A DNA stretch of 64,000 nucleotides. It comes from Tupaia tana (Eukaryota > Chordata > Mammalia > Scandentia > Tupaiidae). The stretch spans positions 110,643,489-110,707,488 of the forward strand of contig JAKSZU010000004.1 of assembly GCA_026018925.1 (NCBI GenBank), written 5' to 3'. Numbering within the stretch: position 1 is the stretch's first letter; every line of letters begins with the position of its first letter. The position numbers and the translations under genes were made by a program. Shown here piece after piece: positions 44,991 through 54,195 of the stretch. The notes under the pieces are model-generated. The model did not search any database and had not been told where the DNA came from. It saw nothing but the letters and a program-made list of their open reading frames with translations.

Positions 44991-45515
44991 ATAACTTGTT
45001 TTCCCCACATACATGGAAGAGTGTCAGGCAGAGTTCTTACATCTGATTTGCTAAATGCGTGTGAGATGCTGGCAGAAGGGGGGCTGTAGCTTCCACCCAG
45101 GTGACCTCCCTGGACTCGGTGCCGAGAAGACACGGGGCCATGGCCCAGCAGGGTCCCTGGGTGCATTGGGCCAAGACTCTCTGCCTTCCCGCCAGTCTCG
45201 CTGCTCCGGGCCACTCCGCTCCTGTCAGGGAATAAGCTAAATTCTTTCACCCTGAGCAGTCATGACCTAAGGCTTACCTCAGCCAGGCACACTTGCATTT
45301 TAAAAGGAGAGCTTACTTTTAGATCTATAAATAGATGCTCCACTTCTTAAAATGAAAGAAATGTGAATTTGATCAATAATGAGATCATTTTTTCACTTAG
45401 CAAATTAGCAAATAACAGTTTGAGAATACTCTGTTGGAGAAATAGGGGCTTGTAAAAAAATGAATATTGGTAAGACATCCAATAAGAGCAATTTAACATT
45501 GCGTATCCAAATTCT

Positions 45516-45777
45516 TTTTTTTTTTTTTGGAGAGGTTTTTGCTATAGGGCATGTGTGCTCTCCAGACAGACAGAGAGAGACAGAGAGATAGAAAGCGAGA
45601 TATCACTCCCCAGGGGGATGGCCACGCCACAATCCCTTCTTCTCCATTCTCCTCTTGGGATCTTGGGCACACACACACGTGCCCGGAGTGAGTTTAAGCC
45701 ACCAGGTCCGGGACTCGAACCGCGGTCGACTACGTGGGAGTCCAGTGACATAGCCATTATGCTAGCTGCTGGTCCCA
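45516..45777 (-). repeat. tRNA-derived SINE, long form, minus, with TSD
   Basis: Complete copy flanked by CGTATCCAAATTCT at 45502-45515 and 45778-45791, a perfect 14-bp duplication. Confidence 0.93.
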
Positions 45778-45845
45778 CGTATCCAAATTCTAATTCATAT
45801 ACCTCTTGATCCAAAAGTTACACTTTTAACATTTTATCATATATA

Positions 45846-45909
45846 TTAGATTGGAAAAGTCATGATGCATTTTTGCATAGAAAAACACACTATGACTTTT
45901 CTAATAACC

Positions 45910-45913
<4 letters not shown>
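45846..45913 (+). repeat. Mariner-like palindromic MITE (family 1)
   Basis: TTAGATTGGAAAAGTCATG at the left mirrors ATGACTTTTCTAATAACCCA at the right, around a GCATTTTTGCATAGAAAAAC centre. About 68 bp, in the style of primate MADE1 but a different sequence. Confidence 0.75.
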
Positions 45914-45948
<35 letters not shown>

Positions 45949-45968
45949 TCTTTCTCTCTCTCTCTCGC
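45911..45968. repeat. (GT)n/(CT)n microsatellite
   Basis: About 17 GT units followed by a CT-rich run. Confidence 0.95.
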
Positions 45969-46551
45969 TTAGTGACCTGTCCGTTTAACGACCGCTGGGA
46001 CTTACCACTAGGTCTCCCGTGCAGGGAATCCCCTTTCCCAGTCTTTGTCTCATTTGCGTGGTCGGTTAGTACTCGCTAACAAAGGGTTCACAGTTCTGCA
46101 AGACTGCCTGTTTCATTTATAAATCTGTCTTTTATTGTGCACCCACAATAGTATTCAGAATAAATAAAAATAATTACACCGTATTTTCATTACTATGGTG
46201 TGTCTTGTTGTTTTCTGGAGCTTATCTACTGTGTGCTTTTTGTATGGATAGCATGACATTATTTTAGCTTGGAGTCACATGAACCTATTCATACTGTATG
46301 GCTCTGCAACACACTGCAGGCCATCTGCCTTTAAGCTCCTCACTTATCCACAATTCACTTGCTGACCTAGTCATTCTGCATTATGAAACCAGTATGTAGG
46401 AACTTAAAAAATTTTTGGAACTGAAATAAACGTGGAATTTCATTTCATTTTTCCCACAGCCTCTCTGAAGTCCCCTTGTGCATGTGTGTATGTGGGCACC
46501 CATCCAGAAACATAAATGGGAGGATATTTATATTACTGCAACATTACTTGA

Positions 46552-46631
46552 GCTATTGGAAATGTCATCACGCATTTTTGCATAGAAAAACATAGAAAGA
46601 AATATATCATGACTTTTCTGACAACCCAATA
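46552..46631 (+). repeat. Mariner-like palindromic MITE (family 1)
   Basis: CTATTGGAAATGTCATCACG at the left and CATGACTTTTCTGACAACCC at the right share centre GCATTTTTGCATAGAAAAAC with 45846. An extra 12-bp ATAGAAAGAAAT-like insertion lies in the loop. Confidence 0.75.
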
Positions 46632-46635
46632 GATA

Positions 46636-46860
46636 TGGGGACTAGCCGCAGTGCTGCCTAGTTAGGGCCACCACCCGGGAGGCTGGAAGTCCCGTGGGAG
46701 GCCCAGATTCGGTCCCCAGGCCAACCTGCACCTCTGAGCCAGCAGGTCACAGACGCACCTGTAATCGGAGCTGACCGGGTGGTCAGAGCAAGAGGACTGT
46801 GGCAGTGAGATTGTCAAAATGCACCTCTCCTTTCCCCTCTCTCTTGCCTCAGAGCAAGGA
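46636..46860 (+). repeat. Chimeric tRNA/7SL SINE
   Basis: Left half tRNA-like (CTGCCTAGTTAGGGCC, then B-box-like GATTCGGTCCC). Right half Alu-like: CGCACCTGTAATCGGAGCTG, GTCAGAGCAAGAGGACTGTG. Older than the copy at 56892. Confidence 0.7.
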
Positions 46861-47110
46861 CCACGCAACTCAGAGGGTCCAGTTTAGACTACCTGGGACT
46901 GACCAGCAGAATGACACAGTAGGGCAGTAACTTTTTCAAAATAAAGGTGGCATAATCTGCCTGTCTCCCCAGCTTCACGGCCCCCCCACACACCCGGGGT
47001 GCTCATATCATTCTGGCTAACCCCCATTAAAAGCTCTGTAGAGCTTGCCTGCCAAGGAGTGAGGTCAGGATCATCGCCCCACGTCGCCCCAGCTTTGTCA
47101 GGACCCGTAC

Positions 47111-47265
47111 CGTGTGACTCCTCAGAAGTTTATCCCATTGGATAAATCCATCCCGGTCCGTGGCAGTCGTGCTGTAGGTGCATGGGAGGGTGACGCTGTT
47201 TCCCCGGGCAGCCCGGAGAACTTCCGAGGTAGTCTTCACAGAGACGGCATCGACGGTCAGTCGGA
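47111..47265 (-). CDS. GPA33: GPA33 exon 2: N-terminal half of V-type Ig domain
   Basis: This 155-bp exon has a pyrimidine-rich acceptor (TTCCTTCCAG just above 47265) and a GTACGG donor starting at 47110. It opens in phase 1, completing a split codon from exon 1, and closes in phase 0. The product begins just after the predicted signal-peptide cleavage region, around RLTVDAVSV. It carries the first V-domain cysteine in the SVTLPCTY motif and the core tryptophan in IQWDKLL. Residues match human GPA33 closely, with changes mostly in loops. The adjoining exon encoding the signal peptide was not found upstream in this window. Confidence 0.93.
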
Positions 47266-47479
47266 CTGGAAGGAAAAGCAGGGGGTGGGAGGAAAAGTCC
47301 ACCATGCGGGCGCACCAGCTCGCTGTCCACCAGGTGCCCCCGAGGAAGGGGACCTTGCACCTTCAGCGACTGCGACCTTGGCCATGGTATGCCGGCTGTC
47401 CTCCCCAAGGCTGGGTGATGGCAGCACAGGAAGCTTGGTCTGCCTGGACACCGTCCACCGCATCGTGAAGACGCTACAT

Positions 47480-47640
47480 GCGTTCGGGGCTAGGAACCTG
47501 GCTGTGACCTTGGCCCGCCTCTTACCAGCTGTGTGAATTTTTCTAAGCTTCCATTTCTCATTAATAAAACAGGAGTCTACTATTCTACTTCCCAGAGCTA
47601 CTGGGAAAATTTAAAACAGAGACTATGTATAAATATTTTG
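47480..47640 (+). repeat. MIR SINE
   Basis: GGAACCTGGCTGTGACCTTG, CCAGCTGTGTGAATTTTTC and CATTTCTCATTAATAAAACA follow the MIR order on the plus strand. Confidence 0.65.
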
Positions 47641-47644
47641 TGTG

Positions 47645-47894
47645 TGCTAGAAAGCTTTTATTATTAGTGCGCACTTACCAGAGAGAGGCAGAGAGAGAGC
47701 AGCCCCTGCGGGGCGTGGTCATGCTTTGATTCTTCCACCTCCGTTTATCCTTCCAGTCAGGGTTTTGGACATGCGCACACACATCCCAGGTGTGTTTTTC
47801 AAGCCACCAGGGCTGGGATTCAAACTGTGGTCTGCCATATGGGACCCAGTTCCCAGTGCACTGCACTTAATAATTATGCTACAGGGTCAGCTCA
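47645..47894 (-). repeat. tRNA-derived SINE, diverged, minus
   Basis: GCGCACTTACCAGAGAGAGG, TTTTGGACATGCGCACACAC, CTGGGATTCAAACTGTGG and a head ending TACAGGGTCAGC. Confidence 0.75.
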
Positions 47895-48060
47895 AGAACG
47901 CTCTGGACTTAAACATTATTTGACATCTTTTTGTTGTGATGATAATTTATTCATTTATTTAATGAAATATTTAGGAACATTTACATGTGGTAAAGACTTG
48001 TATGAATAGGATTAAATCAAGGTAAAGAGAAGGTATTACCAAGTAAGTGTATTTTATATG

Positions 48061-48165
48061 AGGGGACTTCAAAAAAGGTTTTGGACAAATGGAATTATAA
48101 TACAATTTTCTTTCAAAAAATTTGAAATTCATGTTTTATCATAATATGCATCTTTCCATTAACTT
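48061..48165 (+). repeat. Mariner-like MITE (family 2), interrupted
   Basis: AGGGGACTTCAAAAAAGGTT left end and the CCATTAACTTTT right end. SINEs separate it from a second CCATTAACTTTTCAAGGACT at 48659. Confidence 0.6.
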
Positions 48166-48167
48166 TT

Positions 48168-48187
48168 TAAAGTTATTATTAATTTAA

Positions 48188-48221
<34 letters not shown>

Positions 48222-48380
48222 TTGTTTGCTGTAGGGCACATGCATTCACCAGAGAGAGGCAGACAGAGAGAGAAAGAAAGAGAGAAGGAAAATGAGAAAA
48301 CGAGCCACCAGGTCCACACTCAAATCATGGTCAGCCATGTGGGAGGCCAGAACCTTAACCACCACACCTCCTGCCGGCCC
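48168..48380 (-). repeat. tRNA-derived SINE, short form, minus, with (TTA)n
   Basis: AAT/ATT-rich tail complement with a run of TTA units, CAGAGAGAGGCAGACAGAG, a CACTCAAATCATGG B-box complement and head end CCTCCTGCCGGCCCC. Confidence 0.8.
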
Positions 48381-48388
48381 CTTCATTA

Positions 48389-48656
48389 CCTATTTTTTTT
48401 TTTTTTTGGAGGTTTTCGCTATAGGGCATGTGCGCTCGCCAGACAGAGAGAAAGAGACAGAGAGATAGAAAGCTAGAAATCACCCCCCAGGGGGGATGGC
48501 CACGCCACAATCCCTTCTCCTCCATTCTCCTCTCGGGATCCTGGACACGCATGCACACGCACCCAGCATGAGTTTAAGCCACCGGGTCCAGGATGTGAAC
48601 CGCAGTCGACTACGTGGGAATCCAGTGACATAGCCATTACGCTAACTGCTGGTCCC
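48389..48656 (-). repeat. tRNA-derived SINE, long form, minus
   Basis: T run, TTCGCTATAGGGCATGTGCG, CACCCCCCAGGGGGGATGG, GGATGTGAACCGCAG and head end CTAACTGCTGGTCCCC. Confidence 0.9.
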
Positions 48657-48748
48657 CCTCCATTAACTTTTCAAGGACTCCCCGATAAAAGTTCATCAGA
48701 GATAGGTGCAACCGAGACTGCTGTGCTCCGCTGAAGATCCTGCCACTG

Positions 48749-49034
48749 TTGGGCCAGCAGGTGGCATGGCTAAGGCTGTGGATCCCACGTGGCCGACTAT
48801 GCCATTCAAGTCCCAAACCTGGTGGCTTGATAATCACGCCAGGCGTGCATGTGTGCGTGCGTGTGTGTGTGTGTGTGTGTGCGTGTGCCCAAATCCCTGG
48901 AGGAGACCGGAGGAGAAGGAACTGCAGTATGGCCATCCTAGGGGGTCATTCGTCACCTTCCCCCGCCCCTCACGTCTGTCTCTCTTCGGCAACTGCGTGC
49001 ACCCTGCAGCCAAACTAAGAACCCGCCCCGAAAA
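48749..49034 (+). repeat. tRNA-derived SINE, long form with GT expansion
   Basis: GGGCCAGCAGGTGGCATGGC head, then an expanded (GT)n at 48857-48880, AGGAACTGCAGTATGGCC and a CTGTCTCTCTTCGGCAAC end. Confidence 0.82.
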
Positions 49035-49059
49035 AAAGGCGAACAAAAGATCCTAGATT

Positions 49060-49305
49060 TTAATTTTTGCTATGAGGTGCGTGCACTCACCGAAGAGAAA
49101 CAGAGAGACAGAGAGAAAGTGAAAAATCACCCCCCGGGGGATGGCCACACCACAATCCCTTCTCCTCCATTCTCCTCTCAGGATTTTTGGCAAACACGCA
49201 CACACTCCTGGCATAACTTTGAAGTCACAGAGTCCAGGACCCAAGCTGTGGTTGGCCATATGAGAGTCCAACCCGATAACCACTATGCCCCCTTCTGGCC
49301 CCAGA
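49060..49305 (-). repeat. tRNA-derived SINE, minus
   Basis: TTTTTGCTATGAGGTGCGTG, ATCACCCCCCGGGGGATGG, CCAGGACCCAAGC B-box complement and head end CCCTTCTGGCCCC. Forms an inverted pair with the preceding copy. Confidence 0.85.
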
Positions 49306-49829
49306 GAGACACTTCTTGAACCTGAAGTAAACTCTTCTAGGGTCAAAACATGTAGTTTATCGTAGGAAGAGTTCCTATGTACTGCCTATTATACAAACAG
49401 AAACAGGTGATAGGCCAGATTTGGTTTACAGACCATAGTTTGCAGACCCCCTGCTGTAAGTTGCAATCATTTTTGGATCTTCAACTATAACTCTGCCTGA
49501 ACTATCCCCCTACCAAAGACTCCTGTAGCTGCAAGGTGGATAGACGTCCACCAGAAGGCGGTTGAATCTCCCTGTCACGTGCAGCGTGGCATAGGCAGTA
49601 CTTGGGGCTTTCAGCCTAGTATAGGAGTTCCTCATTTATAATAATTCTGAAGAGATTTGAACTACAAAGAAAAGGGGGGATAAAAAGTGGGACGACATTA
49701 AGATGCCCGTCACACACAGTGTCTTTGCCATGAGAGGCTGACTCTCCTCCACGAGGGCAGGGGGCGCTGTGTTCCCTCCTGAGTCTGGGTGACCATGCAC
49801 ATCGCCTGGTCTTCTTGAGATGCTCACCC
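49306..49829. other. Presumed GPA33 intron 1, no recognised features
   Basis: No exon or repeat could be supported. Good GT donors on the minus strand (for example near 49823) are not preceded by an ATG plus hydrophobic codons in the required phase. Confidence 0.4.
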
Positions 49830-50085
49830 CAGAAACCCAATCGCCACCCTGCAGGGAAGCTAAGAAGTCACGTGGAGAGATCAGGTGCAGGCGTTTGGTG
49901 CTAGATCCACGGTCCTTTGGCACAGCCAATTTCAACTCCCAGACATAGGCGTGTGCAAACCCAGCTAGCTGCTCCAGCCGATGCCAAGGAGAGCTCATTT
50001 CAAGCTACCCTGGCCCAGCCATGCCCGAATTGTAGCTTCATGAAGAAAATAAACATTCCTATTGTTTGAAGCCACTACACTTGGT
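49830..50085 (+). repeat. MLT1-like LTR 3' end (ERVL-MaLR)
   Basis: GAAGAAAATAAACATTCCTA, TTGTTTGAAGCCACTACACT resembles the MaLR LTR 3' end, as at 21060. The left limit is unclear. Confidence 0.45.
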
Positions 50086-50686
50086 GGAGGGGGTGGGACT
50101 AGCATGCAGCCATAGATGCCTGGCACACTGATCCACGTGGACGCCTGTGCGGACTTCCCAGGTGGAGCTGCAGCGAGGGCCAGGCAGCAAGGCAGGAGGA
50201 AGCATGGGCCACAGGAGGAGCAGCCGGGAGGCCAGTGCAGGGCGGGGAGTGAGAGGAGAGATGTGCAGAGAAGCAGAGGTTTCAGATCGCAGGGAGCGCT
50301 GGAGTCCTTGTTTGGACTTTGTAGTTTGCTCTGAGTGAGATGGGAAGCCCTTCGAGGGACTTATGCAGAGGAACATGTTTGGAATGTGTTCTCACAAGGC
50401 CATTCTGGCAGATGTGAAGTGGCTAGACAGGAAGGAGCTGGGGGCCGAGAGTGGGACGCAGCCGTCCGTCCTCTCTCAGACCCTGTGGGGAGATGAGGTG
50501 GCAGGAGTGTGGGACGTTCTCTCTCACACAGTTCCTATGGAGAGGCACAGCGTGAAGAAGGACAGCCTGCAAGGACACCCTCCACCAGCCACCTCCGCAA
50601 CCTGATCGCCCTTTCTCCCCGGGCACAGCTAAAGCGTTTGGGCTGTCCACAATTTACTACGCAGTACGTTTAAAAAGGACTTCATA
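50086..50686. other. Presumed GPA33 intron 1, no recognised features
   Basis: Moderately GC-rich. Overlapping ORFs on both strands have no domain. Confidence 0.4.
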
Positions 50687-50882
50687 AGGGGCCAGCCATG
50701 TCACATTCCAGACCCGGTGGTTCGAAACTCACTGGATGCATGCCCAAAATCCCAGGAGGAGAAGGAATTGCTGCAGCGCGGCCATCCCTCCTGGGGGTGA
50801 TTTCTCACTTTCTCTCTCACCGTCTCTCTCTGTCTCTCCAGTGAGCATATGCACTCTCTGGGGGAAAAAAAAAAAAAAAACT
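50687..50882 (+). repeat. tRNA-derived SINE, partial head
   Basis: GGGGCCAGCCATGTCACATT head missing part of the A-box region, GTGGTTCGAAACTCACTGG, GGAATTGCTGCAGCGCGGCC and a CT-rich 3' end with poly(A). Confidence 0.75.
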
Positions 50883-51028
50883 TTAAAAATTCACAAAATG
50901 AAAATCAACCGCCCTTCTGGAATGGACACTGTACAGTGAAGACAACGTGACCTCCTGTGGGTGGTATGTAAAGTCAGAGTGTCAGATACTGGGGGGGAGA
51001 GAAACAGGAAGTTGTCAAAAGCCAGCTT

Positions 51029-51262
51029 TCAGGGTCAGTTGGTGGTGCAGTGATAACACAGCCGAACCCACATGAGAAGGTCCCTGGTTCACATCCCAGG
51101 GCCTCTTTGTCCACGGTAGGCACACATATGTCCATGACCCAGAGCCAGCTGAGACCGGGGGTGGGTCATGGCATGAGGACACTGTTGGGGTGCCTGTGTC
51201 TCTCTTTCTCTCTGTCTCTTTTTCCCATAGAAGAAATTAATAAGTAAATAAAACAAAACAAA
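51029..51262 (+). repeat. Second tRNA-like SINE family
   Basis: GGGTCAGTTGGTGGTGCAGT head, B-box-like GGTTCACATCCC, CCATGACCCAGAGCCAGCTG body and an AAGAAATTAATAAGTAAAT tail. Confidence 0.7.
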
Positions 51263-51337
51263 AAGCAGCTTTCCCTCCTTGACATTTATTTTCCTCATAG
51301 TGACATCAGTGCCAGGAGCCACTAAAAAGTGGTTCAA

Positions 51338-51597
51338 GGGACCAGCAGTTAGAGTAATGGCTATGTTGCTGGACTCCCACATAGTCGACCGAAGTTCGAG
51401 TCCCGGACCTAGTGGCTTAAACTCACGCCGGACATGTGTGCGTGCATTTCCAAGATCCTGAGAGGAGAATGGAGGAGAAGGGATTGCGGCGTGGCCATTC
51501 CCCCAGGGGGTGATTTCTTGCTTTCTGTCTCTCTGTCTCTCTCTGTCTTTCTGGTGAGTGCATGCACCCTATAGCAAAAACCTCTCAAAAATAAAAA
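51338..51597 (+). repeat. tRNA-derived SINE, long form
   Basis: GGGACCAGCAGTTAGAGTAA head, B box GTTCGAGTCCC, AGAAGGGATTGCGGCGTGGC, GCACCCTATAGCAAAAACC and an A tail that continues into a GAAA/GAAG tract. Confidence 0.9.
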
Positions 51598-51608
51598 GAG
51601 AAAGAAAA

Positions 51609-51660
<52 letters not shown>

Positions 51661-51718
51661 AAAGAAGGAAGGAAGGAAGGGAAGGAAGGAAGGAAGGAAG
51701 GAAGGAAGGAAGGAAGGA

Positions 51719-51769
<51 letters not shown>

Positions 51770-51800
51770 CAAGCAAGCGAGCGAAAAAAAGAAAAGGGGA
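51598..51800 (+). repeat. (GAAA)n(GAAG)n(GAAA)n tract
   Basis: Purine-only microsatellite seeded by the SINE tail. Encodes only K/E-rich or F/L/S-rich artefact ORFs. Confidence 0.95.
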
Positions 51801-52489
51801 AAAGAAAAAAGCACTTGCTCAAATGCTGGCTTCCGGCATTGTGGATGTTGCCCCAGAGGGTCCACCACACGGCCAAGGGTTATCAAATGACCCTCACTAT
51901 TACCAGTGGGTTTCTAACACCATCTGTCAAGAGGCACCTTCCGTACTGTCGTGAACAAGCCGTCCTTCACCAGATGAGGTCTGTCTGGACGGCATCTCCG
52001 AGGCCATCTGCCCTGCTCCTAGCCGTGGTCCTCTGTCTTACTCCGGGAGCCCATCTAGATGTGATTTCCCACAGGTCTGGTGGTAGTCGTGGCAACTGCC
52101 ACTGAGCCGCACCTCACCTCTGGCTTTGCTTGGACCAAGGTATTTCCCTGGACCCTTGTCCTCGGGGCCACTCTCAGCTCCCCGTGGCCTGCCTGATCAT
52201 TCCTTTCTTATCTGACTCCCAACCCATAAGCCACTCAGTGAGGGACCCAGGACACCATGGACCATGGCCCCTTCTGTCTGATGGTCCCCAGTTGTCGCTA
52301 TGCTATCCCAGAAAACAAATCCACGAAGCCACTCCTTCAGATAACTGAGCAGCTAACGACCTGCTCGCTCAAGATTAAAGGGGCGTTAACCACCATCAAA
52401 GGAAGGCACTGAGTAAATATTTTGAGTCATTAACTCTCAATTCCTGTTAGTCCCATGTTATTTATAACCCAGGAGCATGCACGTAATTT
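51801..52489. other. Presumed GPA33 intron 1, no recognised features
   Basis: No repeat or exon could be supported in this stretch. Confidence 0.4.
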
Positions 52490-52625
52490 ACAAGTTTTTT
52501 CTCATTTATTCTCACTGTCTCTTTAATGGTACACATTTGTATTAATCCTGTTTCGCAAATGGCAAAACTGAGGTTCGGGAGGTTAGGCAATTTGCTCTCT
52601 GCAGATGTGCTAGCTAAGAACGGCC
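52490..52625 (-). repeat. MIR-like fragment, minus
   Basis: ATTAATCCTGTTTCGCAAAT, GGCAAAACTGAGGTTCGGGA and GGTTAGGCAATTTGCTC fit the reversed MIR core. Confidence 0.6.
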
Positions 52626-52757
52626 AGGCAAGCCCATCCACGGCAGCAGCCCCGGGGGGTGCGAGGCTGCCGACCAACTGTCAGGGCAAAGTGTTGATTT
52701 GCTGCCTGCATGGTCAGTGTTTGCTCAACTGGCAACAGAATTCACTTACTGTCATTA

Positions 52758-52985
52758 AAAAAAAAAAAAAAAAAAAAAGTTTATTCATACATTTCTTTGA
52801 GAGAGAGAGAGAGAGAGAGCGCCCACCCCCAACAGAGTCTTCACACCACGACCCACCCCATCGCAGCCAGCCTCGATCATGGGAACACGCGTGTGTCCAG
52901 CATACTCATGGAGGCTCCAGGACATGAACCCAGAACCTTTCCCATACGGATCCAGTTCTGTTACAGTCGCACCATTTGGCCATCC
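52758..52985 (-). repeat. Second tRNA-like SINE family, minus
   Basis: A run, a GAGA run (52800-52819), GCGCCCACCCCCAACAGAGT, GGACATGAACCCAGAACC and head end GCACCATTTGGCCATCCC. Confidence 0.7.
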
Positions 52986-53286
52986 CACTTACTATCTTGT
53001 TCCTTGACTATATCACACCCTCACTCCCCATCACAGAGAGGACATACTGCATCCCTGTGTCCTTTCCTCAGCCCACCACCAAGTGTTTACCATGCGCCCA
53101 CTGCATACAGCTGCTCTGTTCCGGAAGATAGGGTAGGTGCCCATGTTACCGTGTCTTACTGTGGCAGTCGGTGGACACGGACCACCCTCACACGGCTAAG
53201 TCCTCTTAAACTACGAACAACATTTGCTCACAGAAGAGAAATGAACATGGACACTTCACACTTCTCAGGTGCTTTACAACCTTGTC
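52986..53286. other. Presumed GPA33 intron 1, no recognised features
   Basis: Some resemblance to ancient repeats. Nothing specific could be supported. Confidence 0.4.
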
Positions 53287-53301
53287 AGAAGTGAGCCCCT
53301 C

Positions 53302-53563
53302 GGGACCAGCAGTTAGCCTAATGACTATGTCTCTGGACTCCCACGTAGTCGACCACGGTTCGAGTCCCAGACCCGGTGGCTTAAACTCATGCCAGGCGCA
53401 TGTGCATGCGTGCCCAGGATCCCAAGCGGAGAATGGAGGAGAAGGGATTGCGGCGTGGCCATCCCCCCTGGGGGGTGATTTCTCGCTTTCTGTCTCTCTG
53501 TCTCTCTCTGTCTGTCTGGCGAGCTCACGCGCCCTTTAGCGAAAACTTCTCCAAAAAAATAAA
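53302..53563 (+). repeat. tRNA-derived SINE, long form, with TSD
   Basis: Complete copy between AGAAGTGAGCCCCTC (53287-53301) and AGAAGTGAGCCCTTC (53564-53578). The same target recurs a third time at 56368 after the next element. Confidence 0.92.
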
Positions 53564-53570
53564 AGAAGTG

Positions 53571-54030
53571 AGCCCTTCTTCAAGAGACAGACAGCTCCAT
53601 GACTCCTGCGATCTAGCCATTTTGGGAGAAAGGAAGATGTCCCACTGATCACTGGGCCTCCAGCATACAAAACCCACGTGGTAGGAAGACCCCCTTCAAG
53701 TCTCCTATCAATCTTTGTCTCTCTCTACCTCTGTCTCTGTCTCTCTCTCTCTCTCTCTCTCTGTCTTTTTTTTTTAATTTTTGCTTTTTAGAATTTTTTA
53801 AGGTGAGGCATTTCACAGGGCCCTTTGGCCCCTCCTAGCTAGCCCTTTATCTTGTTAATAATCCCCTCTCCTCCTCCCAGAACAGCCCTTCTTCAAGAGA
53901 CAGACAGCTTCATGGCTGTGCGCCGCACGGTTTTCTAATTTTAGAGTTTTATTGAAATTTTTTGAATATTAGTTTTTCTTTTTTAGATTTATTTAAAAGT
54001 TTTTCTCTTCTTTTTCTCTGTTTCTTGTCT

Positions 54031-54102
<72 letters not shown>

Positions 54103-54195
54103 GGTATTGTTTCCCTCTCTCTGCTTCCTTTTCTGCACACTCCTTGACCCTCAGTTTGAACTTCCAAGTTTGGGAAGAACCCGACCATCCACCAG
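53571..54195 (+). promoter_or_regulatory. HAL1 5' UTR with tandem repeat units
   Basis: Two units share AGCCCTTCTTCAAGAGACAG and CTCC/TTCATG starts, 313 bp apart. The element at 16198 shows an analogous pair 289 bp apart. Tandem units would resemble the promoter monomers of rodent L1, but promoter function is inferred. Confidence 0.55.

Larger units (their letters stand above)
27319..47265 (-). other. GPA33: GPA33 gene, exons 2-7 with introns (exon 1 missing)
   Basis: GPA33 encodes the A33 antigen, a single-pass type I membrane glycoprotein of intestinal epithelium in the CTX/JAM/CXADR branch of the immunoglobulin superfamily. Six coding exons were located by translating the minus strand and recognising the protein. 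They add up to 920 nt. With a short signal-peptide exon this gives about 320 residues, in line with the human protein of about 319. Every internal junction has AG acceptor and GT donor, with phases 1, 0, 1, 1, 1 and 2 before exons 2 to 7. The V-type domain is split over exons 2 and 3 by a phase-0 intron, as is typical of CTX-family genes. Order: V domain (exons 2-3), C2-like domain (exons 4-5), membrane helix with a four-cysteine juxtamembrane patch (exon 6), acidic cytoplasmic tail (exon 7). No frameshift or stop is seen, so the gene looks functional. Confidence 0.93.

Noticed and set aside
45990..46075. Minus-strand short ORF ending at a GTAAGT donor near 46006
   Set aside because: Phase 0 rather than 1, and no hydrophobic core. 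Most likely part of an old DNA-transposon relic.
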